Assembly (NCBI RefSeq): GCF_014698735.1
Contig: NZ_JACJTQ010000020.1
Span: 1 to 64,000, forward strand
Reading direction: 5' to 3'
From: Anabaena catenula FACHB-362
GTDB taxonomy: Bacteria > Cyanobacteriota > Cyanobacteriia > Cyanobacteriales > Nostocaceae
Length of the DNA: 64,000 nucleotides
A program made the translations under genes and the position numbers. Below, piece after piece: positions 8,060 to 16,747 of the stretch (the stretch's first letter is position 1; each line of letters begins with the position of its first letter). The notes under the pieces are model-generated. The model did no database searches, was not told the DNA's origin, and worked only from the letters and a program-made list of their open reading frames with translations.

Positions 8060-9166
8060 ATGCAAGTTTATCTTGTAAGAATTTTGCAGACTATACAAAT
8101 TTTATACCAACACATAATTCCCCGCTGGTTAAAAAACCGGAATATAGGCAGCTTTGTCAGTATTTTTCTTATAGGTACTGTTTTGAGTATAGCGATCGCT
8201 TCCTGCTCTGGAAATAGTTTCGCTACCAAAGGTGATGTAAAACTCAAGCTTGCGTCTTTCTCTGTCACCAAAGCTGCTCATGACCAAATAATCCCCAAAT
8301 TTGTAGAAAAATGGAAGCAAGAGCATAACCAAAACGTCACAATTGAAGCGACTTATGGGGGTTCTGGCGCTCAAACGGCGGAAATTATTTCAGGTTCCCA
8401 AGAAGCAGATATAGTACATTTAGCACTGCCCTTAGATGTCATCAAAATTCAGCAAGCAGGTTTGATTAAATCAGGTTGGGAAATCAAATCTCCAAGAAGT
8501 GGTATTGTGAGCAGATCCGTTGCTGCAATTGTCACCCGCGAAGGCAACCCCAAAGGCATCAACAGTTGGGAAGACTTGGCAAAAGATGGCGTGAAAATAA
8601 TTGCAGCTAACCCGAAAACTTCTGGTATTGCTATCTGGGAATTCTTGGCTTTCTGGGGTTCGGTGACTTTAACAGGTGGCGATGAAGCAACAGCATTAGA
8701 TTATATCACCAAAGTTTATAAACATACTCCTGTGCTGACAAAAGATGCTCGTGAAGCCAGCGATTTATTTTTTCAACAGAATCAAGGAGATGTTTTAATT
8801 AACTACGAAAATGAGGTAATTTTAGCAGGAAAAAATGGAACTAAGTTACCTTATATTGTACCTCAAATTAATATTTCTATTGATAATCCTGTAACCGTAG
8901 TTGATAAAAATGTTGATAAACACGGTACGAGAAAAGTTGCCCAAGCATTTGTTGATTTTCTCTACTCAACAGAAGCTCAACGGGAATTTGCCAAATTACA
9001 GTATCGTCCTGTTAACCCCACCGTCACCCAAGAAGTAGCAGCACAGCAACCGCCAATTCAAACTTTATTTACCTCTCAAGATTTAGGTGGTTGGGAACTT
9101 ATCCAGAAAAAGTTTTTTCAAGATGGGGCAATTTTTGACAAAGTTCAATCTGCTAATAAAGCATGA
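8060..9166 (+). CDS. Sulfate-type ABC transporter substrate-binding lipoprotein
   Basis: Member of the sulfate/thiosulfate-binding protein family (Sbp/CysP): LASFSVTKAAHDQIIPKF, YGGSGAQ, ADIVHLAL and NPKTSGIAIWEFLA regions are present. The ATG at 8060 gives a Lys/Arg-containing N-terminus, one hydrophobic segment and the lipobox IASC, so a lipoprotein facing the periplasm is likely; the in-frame ATG at 8009 would add 17 unneeded residues. No sulfate permease or ATPase is nearby. Instead pstS follows 56 bp downstream on the same strand. It may bind sulfate, phosphate or another oxyanion and be co-regulated with Pst. The family assignment is firm; the ligand is not. Confidence 0.88.
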   Translation: MQVYLVRILQTIQILYQHIIPRWLKNRNIGSFVSIFLIGTVLSIAIASCSGNSFATKGDVKLKLASFSVTKAAHDQIIPKFVEKWKQEHNQNVTIEATYGGSGAQTAEIISGSQEADIVHLALPLDVIKIQQAGLIKSGWEIKSPRSGIVSRSVAAIVTREGNPKGINSWEDLAKDGVKIIAANPKTSGIAIWEFLAFWGSVTLTGGDEATALDYITKVYKHTPVLTKDAREASDLFFQQNQGDVLINYENEVILAGKNGTKLPYIVPQINISIDNPVTVVDKNVDKHGTRKVAQAFVDFLYSTEAQREFAKLQYRPVNPTVTQEVAAQQPPIQTLFTSQDLGGWELIQKKFFQDGAIFDKVQSANKA

Positions 9167-9222
9167 TAGTTAATCCAGTATTTTCTATTTGCCAATATTC
9201 ACTGAATATAAATTGATATTTT

Positions 9223-10224
9223 ATGAGCTTCCATCGCCGATTTAAAGATAGCTTTTGCTTCACATCTTTAGTGGTTATTGCCAGTACCATCAGTGGTTGT
9301 AACAGTGGACAGGAATTGAAAAGTCAGGTAAGCATTGATGGTGCAGCCGTAGGTTTTCCCATTTCTTTAGCAGTTGCAGAAGAATACCAGAAAGTTAAAT
9401 CCACAGCAAAAGTTAGCGTTGCTTCCAGTGGAACAGGTGGCGGTTTCAGTAAGTTTTGTAATGGTGATATTGATATTGTTGGTGCTTCTCGTACCATCAG
9501 AAATGAAGAAATCAAAAAATGTCAAAGTAAGAAGATTGAGTTTGTAGAGTTACCTATAGGTTTAGATGGTGTAGCTGTAATTGCAAATCGTAAAAACGAC
9601 TTTGCTAAATGTCTAACTATTAAGGAGATGAAAACTATTTGGAGTGCTAAATCAGACGGAAAAATATTGAGTTGGGATCAAGTTAATCCTAAGTTTCCTA
9701 AGCTGCCATTGAAACTTTATGCTCCAGCTTCTGATACAGGAACGTTTGATTATTTAACTCAAGCTGTTACTGGCAAAGCCAAAAATGGGCGTACTGATTA
9801 CACTCCTAGTCATAATCAAAATCTACTAGTGCAAGGTGTTTCTGGTGATGAATCAGCATTAGCCTATGTGGGCATATCTTACTACATTCAAAACCAAGAA
9901 AAACTCAATTTAGTGGCTATCGAAAATCTCAAAGGAGAATGTAAAAAACCAGTTCCCTTAGATAATGTCCTCAAAAATACTTATACACCTTTGTCTCGTC
10001 CCCTCTTTATTTATGTGAGCAAAATATCTTTAGATAATAAGCCAGCAGTCAAAGAATTTGTGGATTTTTATCTAGAAAATTCTTGGAAATGGGTAGATAG
10101 TGCTGGATATGTAGCCCTACCTGATGAAGCTTACGTCAAAGTCAAACAAAAATTTGCTGCTGGTGAAACTGGGACAAAGTTTCAAAAAGCTAAACCTGGT
10201 GAACCAATTACAAACTTTCTTTAG
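9223..10224 (+). CDS. pstS: Phosphate ABC transporter substrate-binding lipoprotein
   Basis: PstS/SphX-type periplasmic phosphate-binding protein, 333 residues. It starts with a charged N-terminus, a hydrophobic segment and lipobox ISGC. The phosphate-loop region VASSGTGGGFSKFCNGDIDIVGASR (in part) and a second loop SDTGTFDYLTQAVTGKAKN (in part) are clear. It captures phosphate for the PstCAB transporter encoded immediately downstream. The gap to pstC is 29 bp, so co-transcription is likely. SphX is the alternative name for this subtype in cyanobacteria. Confidence 0.94.
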   Translation: MSFHRRFKDSFCFTSLVVIASTISGCNSGQELKSQVSIDGAAVGFPISLAVAEEYQKVKSTAKVSVASSGTGGGFSKFCNGDIDIVGASRTIRNEEIKKCQSKKIEFVELPIGLDGVAVIANRKNDFAKCLTIKEMKTIWSAKSDGKILSWDQVNPKFPKLPLKLYAPASDTGTFDYLTQAVTGKAKNGRTDYTPSHNQNLLVQGVSGDESALAYVGISYYIQNQEKLNLVAIENLKGECKKPVPLDNVLKNTYTPLSRPLFIYVSKISLDNKPAVKEFVDFYLENSWKWVDSAGYVALPDEAYVKVKQKFAAGETGTKFQKAKPGEPITNFL

Positions 10225-10253
10225 AAAAATATCCAATCAAAACTTCACTATTT

Positions 10254-11195
10254 ATGCAAAATCACACTTCTCAAGATGATCATTATTTAATACCCAGACA
10301 ATCACTAGATAAAAATATATCTGAAGATATATCAGAAAAGATTGTGGGAACGATTTTATTTGCTTGTGCTTTAGTTTCTGTTTTGACTACCTTTGGTATT
10401 GTCTTAATTATTTTTCAGGAGACATTTGGTTTTTTCCAAGAAGTTTCCTTTGCTCAATTCTTTCTTGATACTAAATGGACACCTCTATTTGCAGAGAGAC
10501 ATTTTGGCATTTGGCCTTTAATTAATGGTACTTTCTTGACTACAGCTATTGCCATGTTAGTTGCGATTCCTTTGGGTTTATGTTCTGCTATTTACTTAAG
10601 TGAATATGCTCAACCCAAAGTAGCAGCAGTGTTACGTCCAGCAGTAGAACTTTTAGCAGGGGTACCAACTGTAGTATATGGTTACTTTGCACTATTGTTT
10701 TTGACACCATTGCTGCGGCATATTATCCCTTTAGAAATATTCAATTCCTTGAGTGCGGGGGTAATGATGGGAATCATGATTACTCCTACCGTTGGCTCTA
10801 TTAGCTTAGATGCTATTAAATCAGTTCCCCGGTCTTTGCGGGAAGGAGCTTATGCTTTAGGGATTACTAAACTGGAGACTATTTTTAAAGTAGTCTTACC
10901 AGCCGCACTTTCGGGAATTATCGCCTCGATTATTTTGGGTATTTCTCGTGCTGTAGGTGAAACAATGACTGTCCTTATCGCCGCCGGACTACAGCCAAAG
11001 CTGACTATTAGCTTTGCAGAATCAATAGCAACAATGACAGCTTACATGGCACAAATTTCTGGTGGAGATAGTCCGCGTGGAAGTCTCAATTTCAAGACTT
11101 TATATGCTGTAGGTGCAGTTTTGTTTGTGCTTACCCTATCTTTGAATATTGTTAGTTACTGGATTGCTAATCGTTATAAGGAAAAGTACGAGTAA
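10254..11195 (+). CDS. pstC: Phosphate ABC transporter permease PstC
   Basis: Inner-membrane permease of the Pst high-affinity phosphate importer. The 313-residue product has about six membrane helices and the EAA loop region SLREGAYALGITKLETIFKV (in part), through which it contacts PstB. LLAGVPTVVYGYFAL is characteristic of PstC. It ends 5 bp before pstA, so the two are translated together. The N-terminal ~30 residues before the first helix are hydrophilic and cytoplasmic. Confidence 0.95.
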   Translation: MQNHTSQDDHYLIPRQSLDKNISEDISEKIVGTILFACALVSVLTTFGIVLIIFQETFGFFQEVSFAQFFLDTKWTPLFAERHFGIWPLINGTFLTTAIAMLVAIPLGLCSAIYLSEYAQPKVAAVLRPAVELLAGVPTVVYGYFALLFLTPLLRHIIPLEIFNSLSAGVMMGIMITPTVGSISLDAIKSVPRSLREGAYALGITKLETIFKVVLPAALSGIIASIILGISRAVGETMTVLIAAGLQPKLTISFAESIATMTAYMAQISGGDSPRGSLNFKTLYAVGAVLFVLTLSLNIVSYWIANRYKEKYE

Positions 11196-11200
11196 TAAGT

Positions 11201-12100
11201 ATGGCTACTAGTTATCAAGAACAGGATTCATTTACATCTTCAGCAGAATTTACTGATAATGTTGACCAAAGGGAAAGCTTAGGAAAAGTATTTGAAGTAA
11301 TTTTTTTAATCGGTTTGCTGATTGGGATATTTGTCCTAGCTTTGCTACTTTTTGATATTTTAGGAGACGGATTAGGTAGATTTTTGTCCCCAGGATTTCT
11401 CACAGAAACTCCTTCTCGTTTTCCAGACCAAGGTGGTATCCGTCCGGCTATTGTTAGCAGCATTCTATTGGGACTTGTTGTAATTTTTGTTACTGTTCCC
11501 ATTGGTGTAGGAGCAGCTTTATATCTCGAAGAGTATGCTCCTAAAGCTTGGTGGACAGCAATTGTGGAGATTAATATCAGCAATCTAGCTGGTGTGCCTT
11601 CTATTGTTTATGGATTGCTCGGTTTAGGAGTTTTTAATTATTTGCTTGGGTTTGGGCCAGCTTTGATTTCTGGTGCGTTAACTTTATCTTTGCTGTCTTT
11701 ACCAGTCATTATTGTCACCTCTAGAGAAGCAATTCGCGCCGTTCCAGATTCTCTGAGAAATGCTTCTTATGGCTTAGGTGTCACCAAATGGAAAACTATC
11801 AGTAATCATGTCATCCCCTATGCTATTCCCGGTATTTTAACAGGGGTGATTATTTCTGTATCCCGCGCTATTGGTGATGCAGCGTCTCTAATTGTGGTCG
11901 GTGCTGTGGGTTTTCTTACTTTTAATCCTGGTTTGTTTCAGCGATTTATGGCATTACCCATTCAAATTTACAGTTATATCACTCGTCCTGAACCGGGTTT
12001 TGCTAGTGCAGCCGCAGCGACAATTATTGCTTTGTTGCTGTTGATTTTAACTTTAAATGGTGTGGCAATTTATATTCGTCAACGCTTTTCAATCCGTTAA
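11201..12100 (+). CDS. pstA: Phosphate ABC transporter permease PstA
   Basis: Second permease subunit of Pst, 299 residues with six predicted helices. NLAGVPSIVYGLLGLGVF and the EAA-loop stretch SLRNASYGLGVTKWKTI identify the family. It pairs with PstC to form the channel. It starts 5 bp after pstC. The 71-bp gap to pstB contains ACGCAGATAAACGCAGATAA-like repeated sequence, a common small repeat in cyanobacteria, which may separate or tune expression of pstB. Confidence 0.95.
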   Translation: MATSYQEQDSFTSSAEFTDNVDQRESLGKVFEVIFLIGLLIGIFVLALLLFDILGDGLGRFLSPGFLTETPSRFPDQGGIRPAIVSSILLGLVVIFVTVPIGVGAALYLEEYAPKAWWTAIVEINISNLAGVPSIVYGLLGLGVFNYLLGFGPALISGALTLSLLSLPVIIVTSREAIRAVPDSLRNASYGLGVTKWKTISNHVIPYAIPGILTGVIISVSRAIGDAASLIVVGAVGFLTFNPGLFQRFMALPIQIYSYITRPEPGFASAAAATIIALLLLILTLNGVAIYIRQRFSIR

Positions 12101-12117
12101 TTTACAAGCATAAGAAA

Positions 12118-12143
12118 ACGCAGATAAACGCAGATAAACACAG
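12118..12143. repeat. ACGCAGATAA tandem repeat
   Basis: Near-identical decamers (ACGCAGATAA, ACGCAGATAA, ACACAGATGA) lie in the pstA-pstB gap. A related sequence on the opposite strand is seen near 37360 (CGTCTATCTGCGGTTAA). Confidence 0.6.
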
Positions 12144-12171
12144 ATGAATTGATAGTTATTAGGAGGCAGAT

Positions 12172-13002
12172 ATGGCATACAGTAATAGTAGAAATCAATC
12201 GGGTAATATCACAAGTAATCAGCAAATTAATACGGTGTTCAATGTTGAAGGGGTGAAAGTTTTTTATGGGGGATTTTTGGCACTTGTAGATGTGTATTTG
12301 CAAATCCCTGAAAAACAAATTATTGCTTTTATTGGTCCTTCAGGATGTGGAAAAAGTACCCTTTTACGTTGCTTCAACCGCATGAATGATTTAATTCCTG
12401 GAGCTAAAGTTGATGGAAGATTGAATTACCGCGATCGCAATATTTACGACCCTAAAATCAATTCTGTGAAATTACGCCGTCAAGTAGGAATGGTTTTTCA
12501 AAGACCAAATCCTTTTCCTAAGTCAATACATGAAAATATTGCTTTTGGTCCCCGTGCTAACGGTTATAAAGGCAATATTGATGAATTAGTGGAAGATTCC
12601 CTCAGACGCGCTGCTATTTGGAATGAAGTCAAAGACAAATTAAAAGAGAAGGGAACAGCTTTATCTGGTGGACAACAGCAACGGCTTTGCATTGCTCGTG
12701 CGATCGCTATGAAGCCAGATGTATTATTGATGGATGAACCATGCTCTGCTCTTGACCCAATTTCTAGCCGCCAAGTAGAAGAACTCTGCTTAGAACTCAA
12801 AGAGCAATACACCATCATCATGGTGACTCACAATATGCAGCAAGCTTCTAGAGTTGCAGATTTCACCGCTTTCTTCAATACAGAAATTGATGATTATGGC
12901 AAACGTCGTGGTAAATTAGTCGAGTTCAGTCCGACAACTCAAATGTTCAGTTCTCCTCAAACCAAAGAAGCTGAGGACTATATCAGCGGACGCTTCGGTT
13001 AA
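12172..13002 (+). CDS. pstB: Phosphate ABC transporter ATP-binding protein PstB
   Basis: ATPase that powers the Pst importer. It shows Walker [10 protein letters not shown] (residues 55-63), the Q-loop region [13 protein letters not shown] typical of PstB, signature [14 protein letters not shown], Walker B VLLMDEP and the switch His in MVTHNMQQ. The start ATG is preceded by a strong AGGAGG six bases upstream, which fixes the start. At 276 residues it has a slightly extended N-terminus. It is the last gene of the sbp-pstSCAB run. Confidence 0.97.
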   Translation: MAYSNSRNQSGNITSNQQINTVFNVEGVKVFYGGFLALVDVYLQIPEKQIIAFIGPSGCGKSTLLRCFNRMNDLIPGAKVDGRLNYRDRNIYDPKINSVKLRRQVGMVFQRPNPFPKSIHENIAFGPRANGYKGNIDELVEDSLRRAAIWNEVKDKLKEKGTALSGGQQQRLCIARAIAMKPDVLLMDEPCSALDPISSRQVEELCLELKEQYTIIMVTHNMQQASRVADFTAFFNTEIDDYGKRRGKLVEFSPTTQMFSSPQTKEAEDYISGRFG

Positions 13003-13165
13003 GGAAAATGGGGGGTAAAACAAGAGAGAAAAACCCGATTTAAAATCTAGGCTTGAAGCTTTTCTATTTCTGCTTTGATCATGTCATACATTGTCAAAGA
13101 TTTAGTTGAGCTAAATGCTATTTTTGGCGGAGTTGTCCCCCCATTCAAGATATTAAGATTGACTA

Positions 13166-13588
13166 TCAATCAGATATGATTAGACTCATTGGATTTAAAG
13201 GTGTAGTAAATACAAAATAAACTACACCAGATCCTAAAATCATAATCGCCAAACTGAAAAGAATTACCCAACGATCTGTAGGTTCATAAGTATCTTCCTC
13301 AATATGACGACGGACGGCAAAATAGTGTGTTGTGGAAAGCCAAACTGTCAGCAAACCCACTAGAGAAAATACTAAACCTAACTTCCATCCAGTACCTAGA
13401 TGGGGTATCAGTGGTGTTTGAAAAACACGCAGACGCACGATCACGACACCAAAACCCAACAGAGCGATCGCTGTTCGCATCCAGGCTAGGTAAGTACGTT
13501 CATTTGCCAGGTGGTCACGGATACGCGACGGATTCTGTCTTCCTGGTTTTTTCTTATCTTCTTCTGTTGGTTTGAACTTTAACTGCAT
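13166..13588 (-). CDS. DUF202 small membrane protein
   Basis: About 140 residues with the DUF202 hallmark RDHLANERTYLAWMRTAIALLGFG and three predicted membrane helices. The function of this family is not established. I place the start at 13588 (MQLKFK), where the conserved domain begins; an open frame extends to 13726 but its extra 46 residues look unlike the family. It converges with pstB and is likely a single-gene unit. Confidence 0.85.
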   Translation of the reverse strand: MQLKFKPTEEDKKKPGRQNPSRIRDHLANERTYLAWMRTAIALLGFGVVIVRLRVFQTPLIPHLGTGWKLGLVFSLVGLLTVWLSTTHYFAVRRHIEEDTYEPTDRWVILFSLAIMILGSGVVYFVFTTPLNPMSLIISD

Positions 13589-14029
13589 CGATAATACCCT
13601 TAACCCCAAGGAGCCTGTTTTCCCAAAAATCTCAAGACAATTACTGATTAGCTTCCAAAAAATTTGTTTCCAGTACGACAATCGCAGTGACTGAATATAT
13701 TTTGTGTACTTATACATCTTTATCAAAAGTTATTTTAATGTAAATTTTTTCAGAACACAAGTATCAAAAGCTCGACGGCATTTTATACAAATTCTATGTG
13801 AGCTTCCGCTAAATTTACGTAAAGAATTTATAGATAATTTCTCTACATTTAGGAAGGAAGTACTTCTTCATTGAAACCCAATATTACAAATTTTACCTCT
13901 GCTTGTTGATTTTGATGTTCAAGCCCTAATTTATACTTTATACTTCCCAACCCATAGAATCAAATGATTTTTTTTGTCGAAAGCATAAAAATAAATGATT
14001 AACTTTTGAACAATATTTTGAAGAGGCAG
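13589..14029. other. AT-rich intergenic region
   Basis: It lies between the DUF202 gene and the LysR remnant. I see no gene, repeat family or strong promoter; the sequence is AT-rich and low in structure. Confidence 0.5.
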
Positions 14030-14035
14030 TTAAAA

Positions 14036-14210
14036 ATGGCAGAAATGAACCTAGATCAGCTACGCATCTTTATAGCTTTGGCGGAACACCTATTTACCCG
14101 TGCAGCAGAGGAACTTTATATTACTACAACCTGTGGTAAGTGCAGCGATTCAAAGCTGAGAGCAAGAATACGGTATCAAGTTTTTCCATCCCAAACAAAT
14201 CCTCCGCTAA
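14036..14210 (+). pseudogene. Decayed LysR-family regulator N-terminus
   Basis: The first ~30 codons encode a LysR-type helix-turn-helix start (MNLDQLRIFIALAEH, TRAAEELYIT). After ITT at about 14127 one extra base shifts the frame; in the restored frame the sequence continues as QPVVSAAIQS, a TGA stop replacing the expected Leu, then EQEYGIKFFHP. This is the canonical LysR recognition-helix region (QPAVSAAIQSLEQEYG). The remainder of the gene is absent: a terminator-like hairpin follows at 14200-14225. So it has a 1-bp insertion, a nonsense change and loss of the effector domain. Confidence 0.82.
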
Positions 14211-14225
14211 AAACGGGGGATTTTT
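14200..14225 (+). terminator. Rho-independent terminator-like hairpin
   Basis: Stem TCCTCCG (14200-14206) pairs with CGGGGGA (14214-14220) across a 7-base loop, one pair being G-T, and is followed by TTTTT. It lies right after the LysR remnant and before the DUF1003 gene. Confidence 0.7.
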
Positions 14226-14370
14226 CATCAGTTTGTTTTATATCAAAGCTTATAGCATCACTTTTATTTATCGTTTTAAAAAGAAAGAGTATTTGCTTCT
14301 ATCGTTTGATCAGCGTACATTGAATGTCATGAGGTCAAACAGAGATTGAAATAATACAAACAGGTGCAAA

Positions 14371-14979
14371 ATGAAACTCGCTAACACAAACATAGTCCAA
14401 AACAACGCTACAGAAGAATTGACTCGCGGACAACGCCTTGCAGATAAATTCGCAGCACAAGTAGGTTCTTGGAAGTTTCTCATTTGCCAAAGCACTGTGT
14501 TAGCAGGGTGGGTGGGAATCAACTTAATGCCTGGGGTTCCCCACTGGGATGAGTCACCGTTCATGATGCTTAATTTAGTGTTTTCATTTGCTTCAGCCTA
14601 CACCGCTCCCATCGTCTTAATGAGTCAGAATCGTCAGTCTGATACAGATCGCATAAATGCTGATATTGATCACCAAGTGAATCTGAGAGCAGGACAAAAT
14701 ATTGAACTTCTCCATGAAAAATTGGATGAATTACACACTAGACAGCTAAACGAATTAACTCAAATTGTCAAAGAGCAACAACAAGTTCTTAATGAATTGA
14801 GGGTAGTTTTAGTACCTGCTACTAAAGAAAATAAAGAACTGAAAGTAGCTATATTACCCGGACTCCATGTGCAGAATAATAGCAAGTTCCCCAAAGAAAC
14901 TTCTAGTAATAAACTTTTTACTGTTGACCAAACAATTGGCGACAATCACAAAATTGTTGATAAACTGACTCATCGATAA
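14371..14979 (+). CDS. DUF1003 membrane protein
   Basis: The 202-residue protein has the DUF1003 pattern: GQRLADKFAAQVGSWKFLICQS, two adjacent membrane helices (about residues 35-75 with NLVFSFASAYTAPIVLMSQNRQ in part) and DRINADIDHQVNLRAGQNIE leading into a coiled-coil-like helix. The family has no firm function. The C-terminal ~60 residues are polar and variable. It lies between a dead regulator and a CadD-like transporter, suggesting but not proving a metal or ion-stress context. Confidence 0.85.
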   Translation: MKLANTNIVQNNATEELTRGQRLADKFAAQVGSWKFLICQSTVLAGWVGINLMPGVPHWDESPFMMLNLVFSFASAYTAPIVLMSQNRQSDTDRINADIDHQVNLRAGQNIELLHEKLDELHTRQLNELTQIVKEQQQVLNELRVVLVPATKENKELKVAILPGLHVQNNSKFPKETSSNKLFTVDQTIGDNHKIVDKLTHR

Positions 14980-15251
14980 GATTTAGTCCCAAGTAGTTTT
15001 TTATTACCCCAGAGAATGACAGTTTGAATATTAATTGACTCGATGCATTTCTAGGTTAGAATCTCTACAATTAGAATTAAAACTGTCCTTTAAACATTTT
15101 GATAAAAAAGAATAGTTGCTTTAATGCCAGCCAGTTCAGTGGTTAACTTTATAAGTTTTACACTTCATGTATTGCAGTTTTATAAGCATTTGCAGACATA
15201 ACCTAATACTAGCTGAAACAAGTCCAACAAGAAGATTGAGGAGAAATAGAA

Positions 15252-15956
15252 ATGGAAGAATTGTTGACTGCCATTCCCACGGGAATTACAGCTTTTACCG
15301 CTACAAACCTTGATGATTTAGTCATCCTCACCCTGTTATTTTCTCAGGTGAATGCAACTTTCCGTCGTCGCCACATCGTGATCGGTCAATATCTGGGCTT
15401 CTGTACTTTAATTATTGCTAGCATGGTTGGTTTTTTGGGAGGTTTAGTATTACCATCCCATTGGGTTGGACTTCTGGGTTTAGTACCTGTCACTATCGGA
15501 CTCAATCGACTACTGAATCCAGAAAGTGATTCATCATCCGAGACGGAATCGGAATTCGAGTTGAATCATTCTTCTGCCTTTGCTAGTTTTGTATCTCCTC
15601 AAGCCTATAGTGTGGCGGCTATTACCATCGCCAATGGCAGTGATAATGTAGGTATCTATATGCCATTGTTTGCTCATACGGCTCTCTCTAGTTTGCTGGT
15701 AATCATTGCAGTCTTCTTATTATTAGTTGGGGTTTGGTGCTATGTAACATACAAAATTACCTGCCAAAGTGCGATCGCTGATTTGCTAACCCGCTACGGT
15801 AACAATCTTGTTCCCTTTGTATTAATAGGCTTAGGTGTGTTTATTATACTAGACAGCGCCTCCCTGACTCCCATTGCTTTAGCGACTAGCTGCCTGTGTT
15901 TAATGGGACTAATCAAAATAGTTCAAAATTCCAAGTTCAAAACTCAAAGTTTGTAA
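15252..15956 (+). CDS. CadD-family cadmium resistance transporter
   Basis: 234-residue membrane protein with the CadD-type N-terminal stretch TAFTATNLDDLVILTLLFSQ, in which the paired aspartates sit in the first helix, and QYLGF/ANGSDNVGIYMPLF motifs later. About six helices are predicted. Members are linked to cadmium resistance or cation efflux; the substrate here is inferred. GAGGAG precedes the ATG at good spacing. Its stop overlaps the start of the next gene (TAATG), so the two are translationally coupled. Confidence 0.87.
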   Translation: MEELLTAIPTGITAFTATNLDDLVILTLLFSQVNATFRRRHIVIGQYLGFCTLIIASMVGFLGGLVLPSHWVGLLGLVPVTIGLNRLLNPESDSSSETESEFELNHSSAFASFVSPQAYSVAAITIANGSDNVGIYMPLFAHTALSSLLVIIAVFLLLVGVWCYVTYKITCQSAIADLLTRYGNNLVPFVLIGLGVFIILDSASLTPIALATSCLCLMGLIKIVQNSKFKTQSL

Positions 15957-16594
15957 TGCTGAAAAAAAATATGCAGTTTTTCAAAATAGTTCTTGTTGCT
16001 CTTGTATTTATCGTCAACCTCATGATTGCTCAACCTTCTTGGGCAGCCAAGGATTTTACCAAAGGGGCTGACTACGCTGAGGTGACTCAAGCACTCAATG
16101 AATTGCTCCAAGTTAAAGATACCCCTGAACAAGCTGGCTATACACCCGAACAATTTCAGCAACGGCTAGCTCAATTACAGTCTCAGAAGACAATCATCGA
16201 AACTGCCAACAAGCGGGCGCAGTGCCGTAATCAAACAGGAAAGACATTGGCTGTCTATGCTAGTAAAGGGAAAAAATATCCCACTCAACTTTACTTCTTA
16301 GCGGCAGGACAAATCACAGATGATGATTGGGATTGCGATGGTATTTACTTGCCCGCAGGTACTCAGGTAGTTCTCAGTCCCAATACTGAACCACAACAAC
16401 TGACTGAAGCGATAGCTCTTAAGTTTGTCGATGGTACACAGTCAGTCGCTAAAACCAATCCTGCCACTGGTGCAATTGAATTGAATGTTGAACCTGCCAA
16501 AATCTTCAAAACGGGTGAAGGCAACTGGTTAATACCCACCTTATCTCAAGCAGATATCGATTCCCATATTCCTAGTCCACAACTCATTGACTAA
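15956..16594 (+). CDS. Exported protein coupled to the CadD-like transporter
   Basis: Hypothetical secreted protein of about 212 residues. It has a clear signal peptide (hydrophobic FFKIVLVALVFIVNLMIAQPSWA, in part, cleavage after PSWA) and a mature domain with Cys-containing motifs RAQCRNQTGK and DDDWDCDGIYLPAG. I do not recognise the fold. The ATG at 15956 overlaps the preceding stop by one base; ATG at 15971 is an alternative. An upstream in-frame ATG at 15896 lies inside the transporter gene and is unlikely. The coupling suggests a periplasmic partner of the transporter. Confidence 0.78.
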   Translation: MLKKNMQFFKIVLVALVFIVNLMIAQPSWAAKDFTKGADYAEVTQALNELLQVKDTPEQAGYTPEQFQQRLAQLQSQKTIIETANKRAQCRNQTGKTLAVYASKGKKYPTQLYFLAAGQITDDDWDCDGIYLPAGTQVVLSPNTEPQQLTEAIALKFVDGTQSVAKTNPATGAIELNVEPAKIFKTGEGNWLIPTLSQADIDSHIPSPQLID

Positions 16595-16655
16595 TCTTGG
16601 ATGAACTACTAACCCTTAATTCGTTTTAGCTTGCTTCTGCGTTGGCGTAGCAGTA

Positions 16656-16678
16656 GGGCTGGTTTCTACATCCAGCCC
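16656..16678. terminator. Hairpin between convergent genes
   Basis: GGGCTGG (16656-16662) pairs perfectly with CCAGCCC (16672-16678) across nine bases. It lies between the ends of converging genes and may act as a terminator in both directions, although neither side has a good T-run. Confidence 0.4.
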
Positions 16679-16747
16679 CATAACCTATTTTCCGCACTTC
16701 ATTTTATAATCTTTTTTCTCACCTCGCTTCTATCTGCTTTGTAAGTT

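Noticed and set aside
7860-8060. Possible Pho box upstream of the sbp-pst cluster
   Set aside because: Single ATTAAACC-like octamers occur but not as regularly spaced repeats, so there is no support for a PhoB/SphR site.
7924-8217. 97-codon plus-strand frame overlapping the start of the sulfate-binding protein gene
   Set aside because: It overlaps the well-supported lipoprotein gene in another frame, has no ribosome-binding site and no recognisable content.
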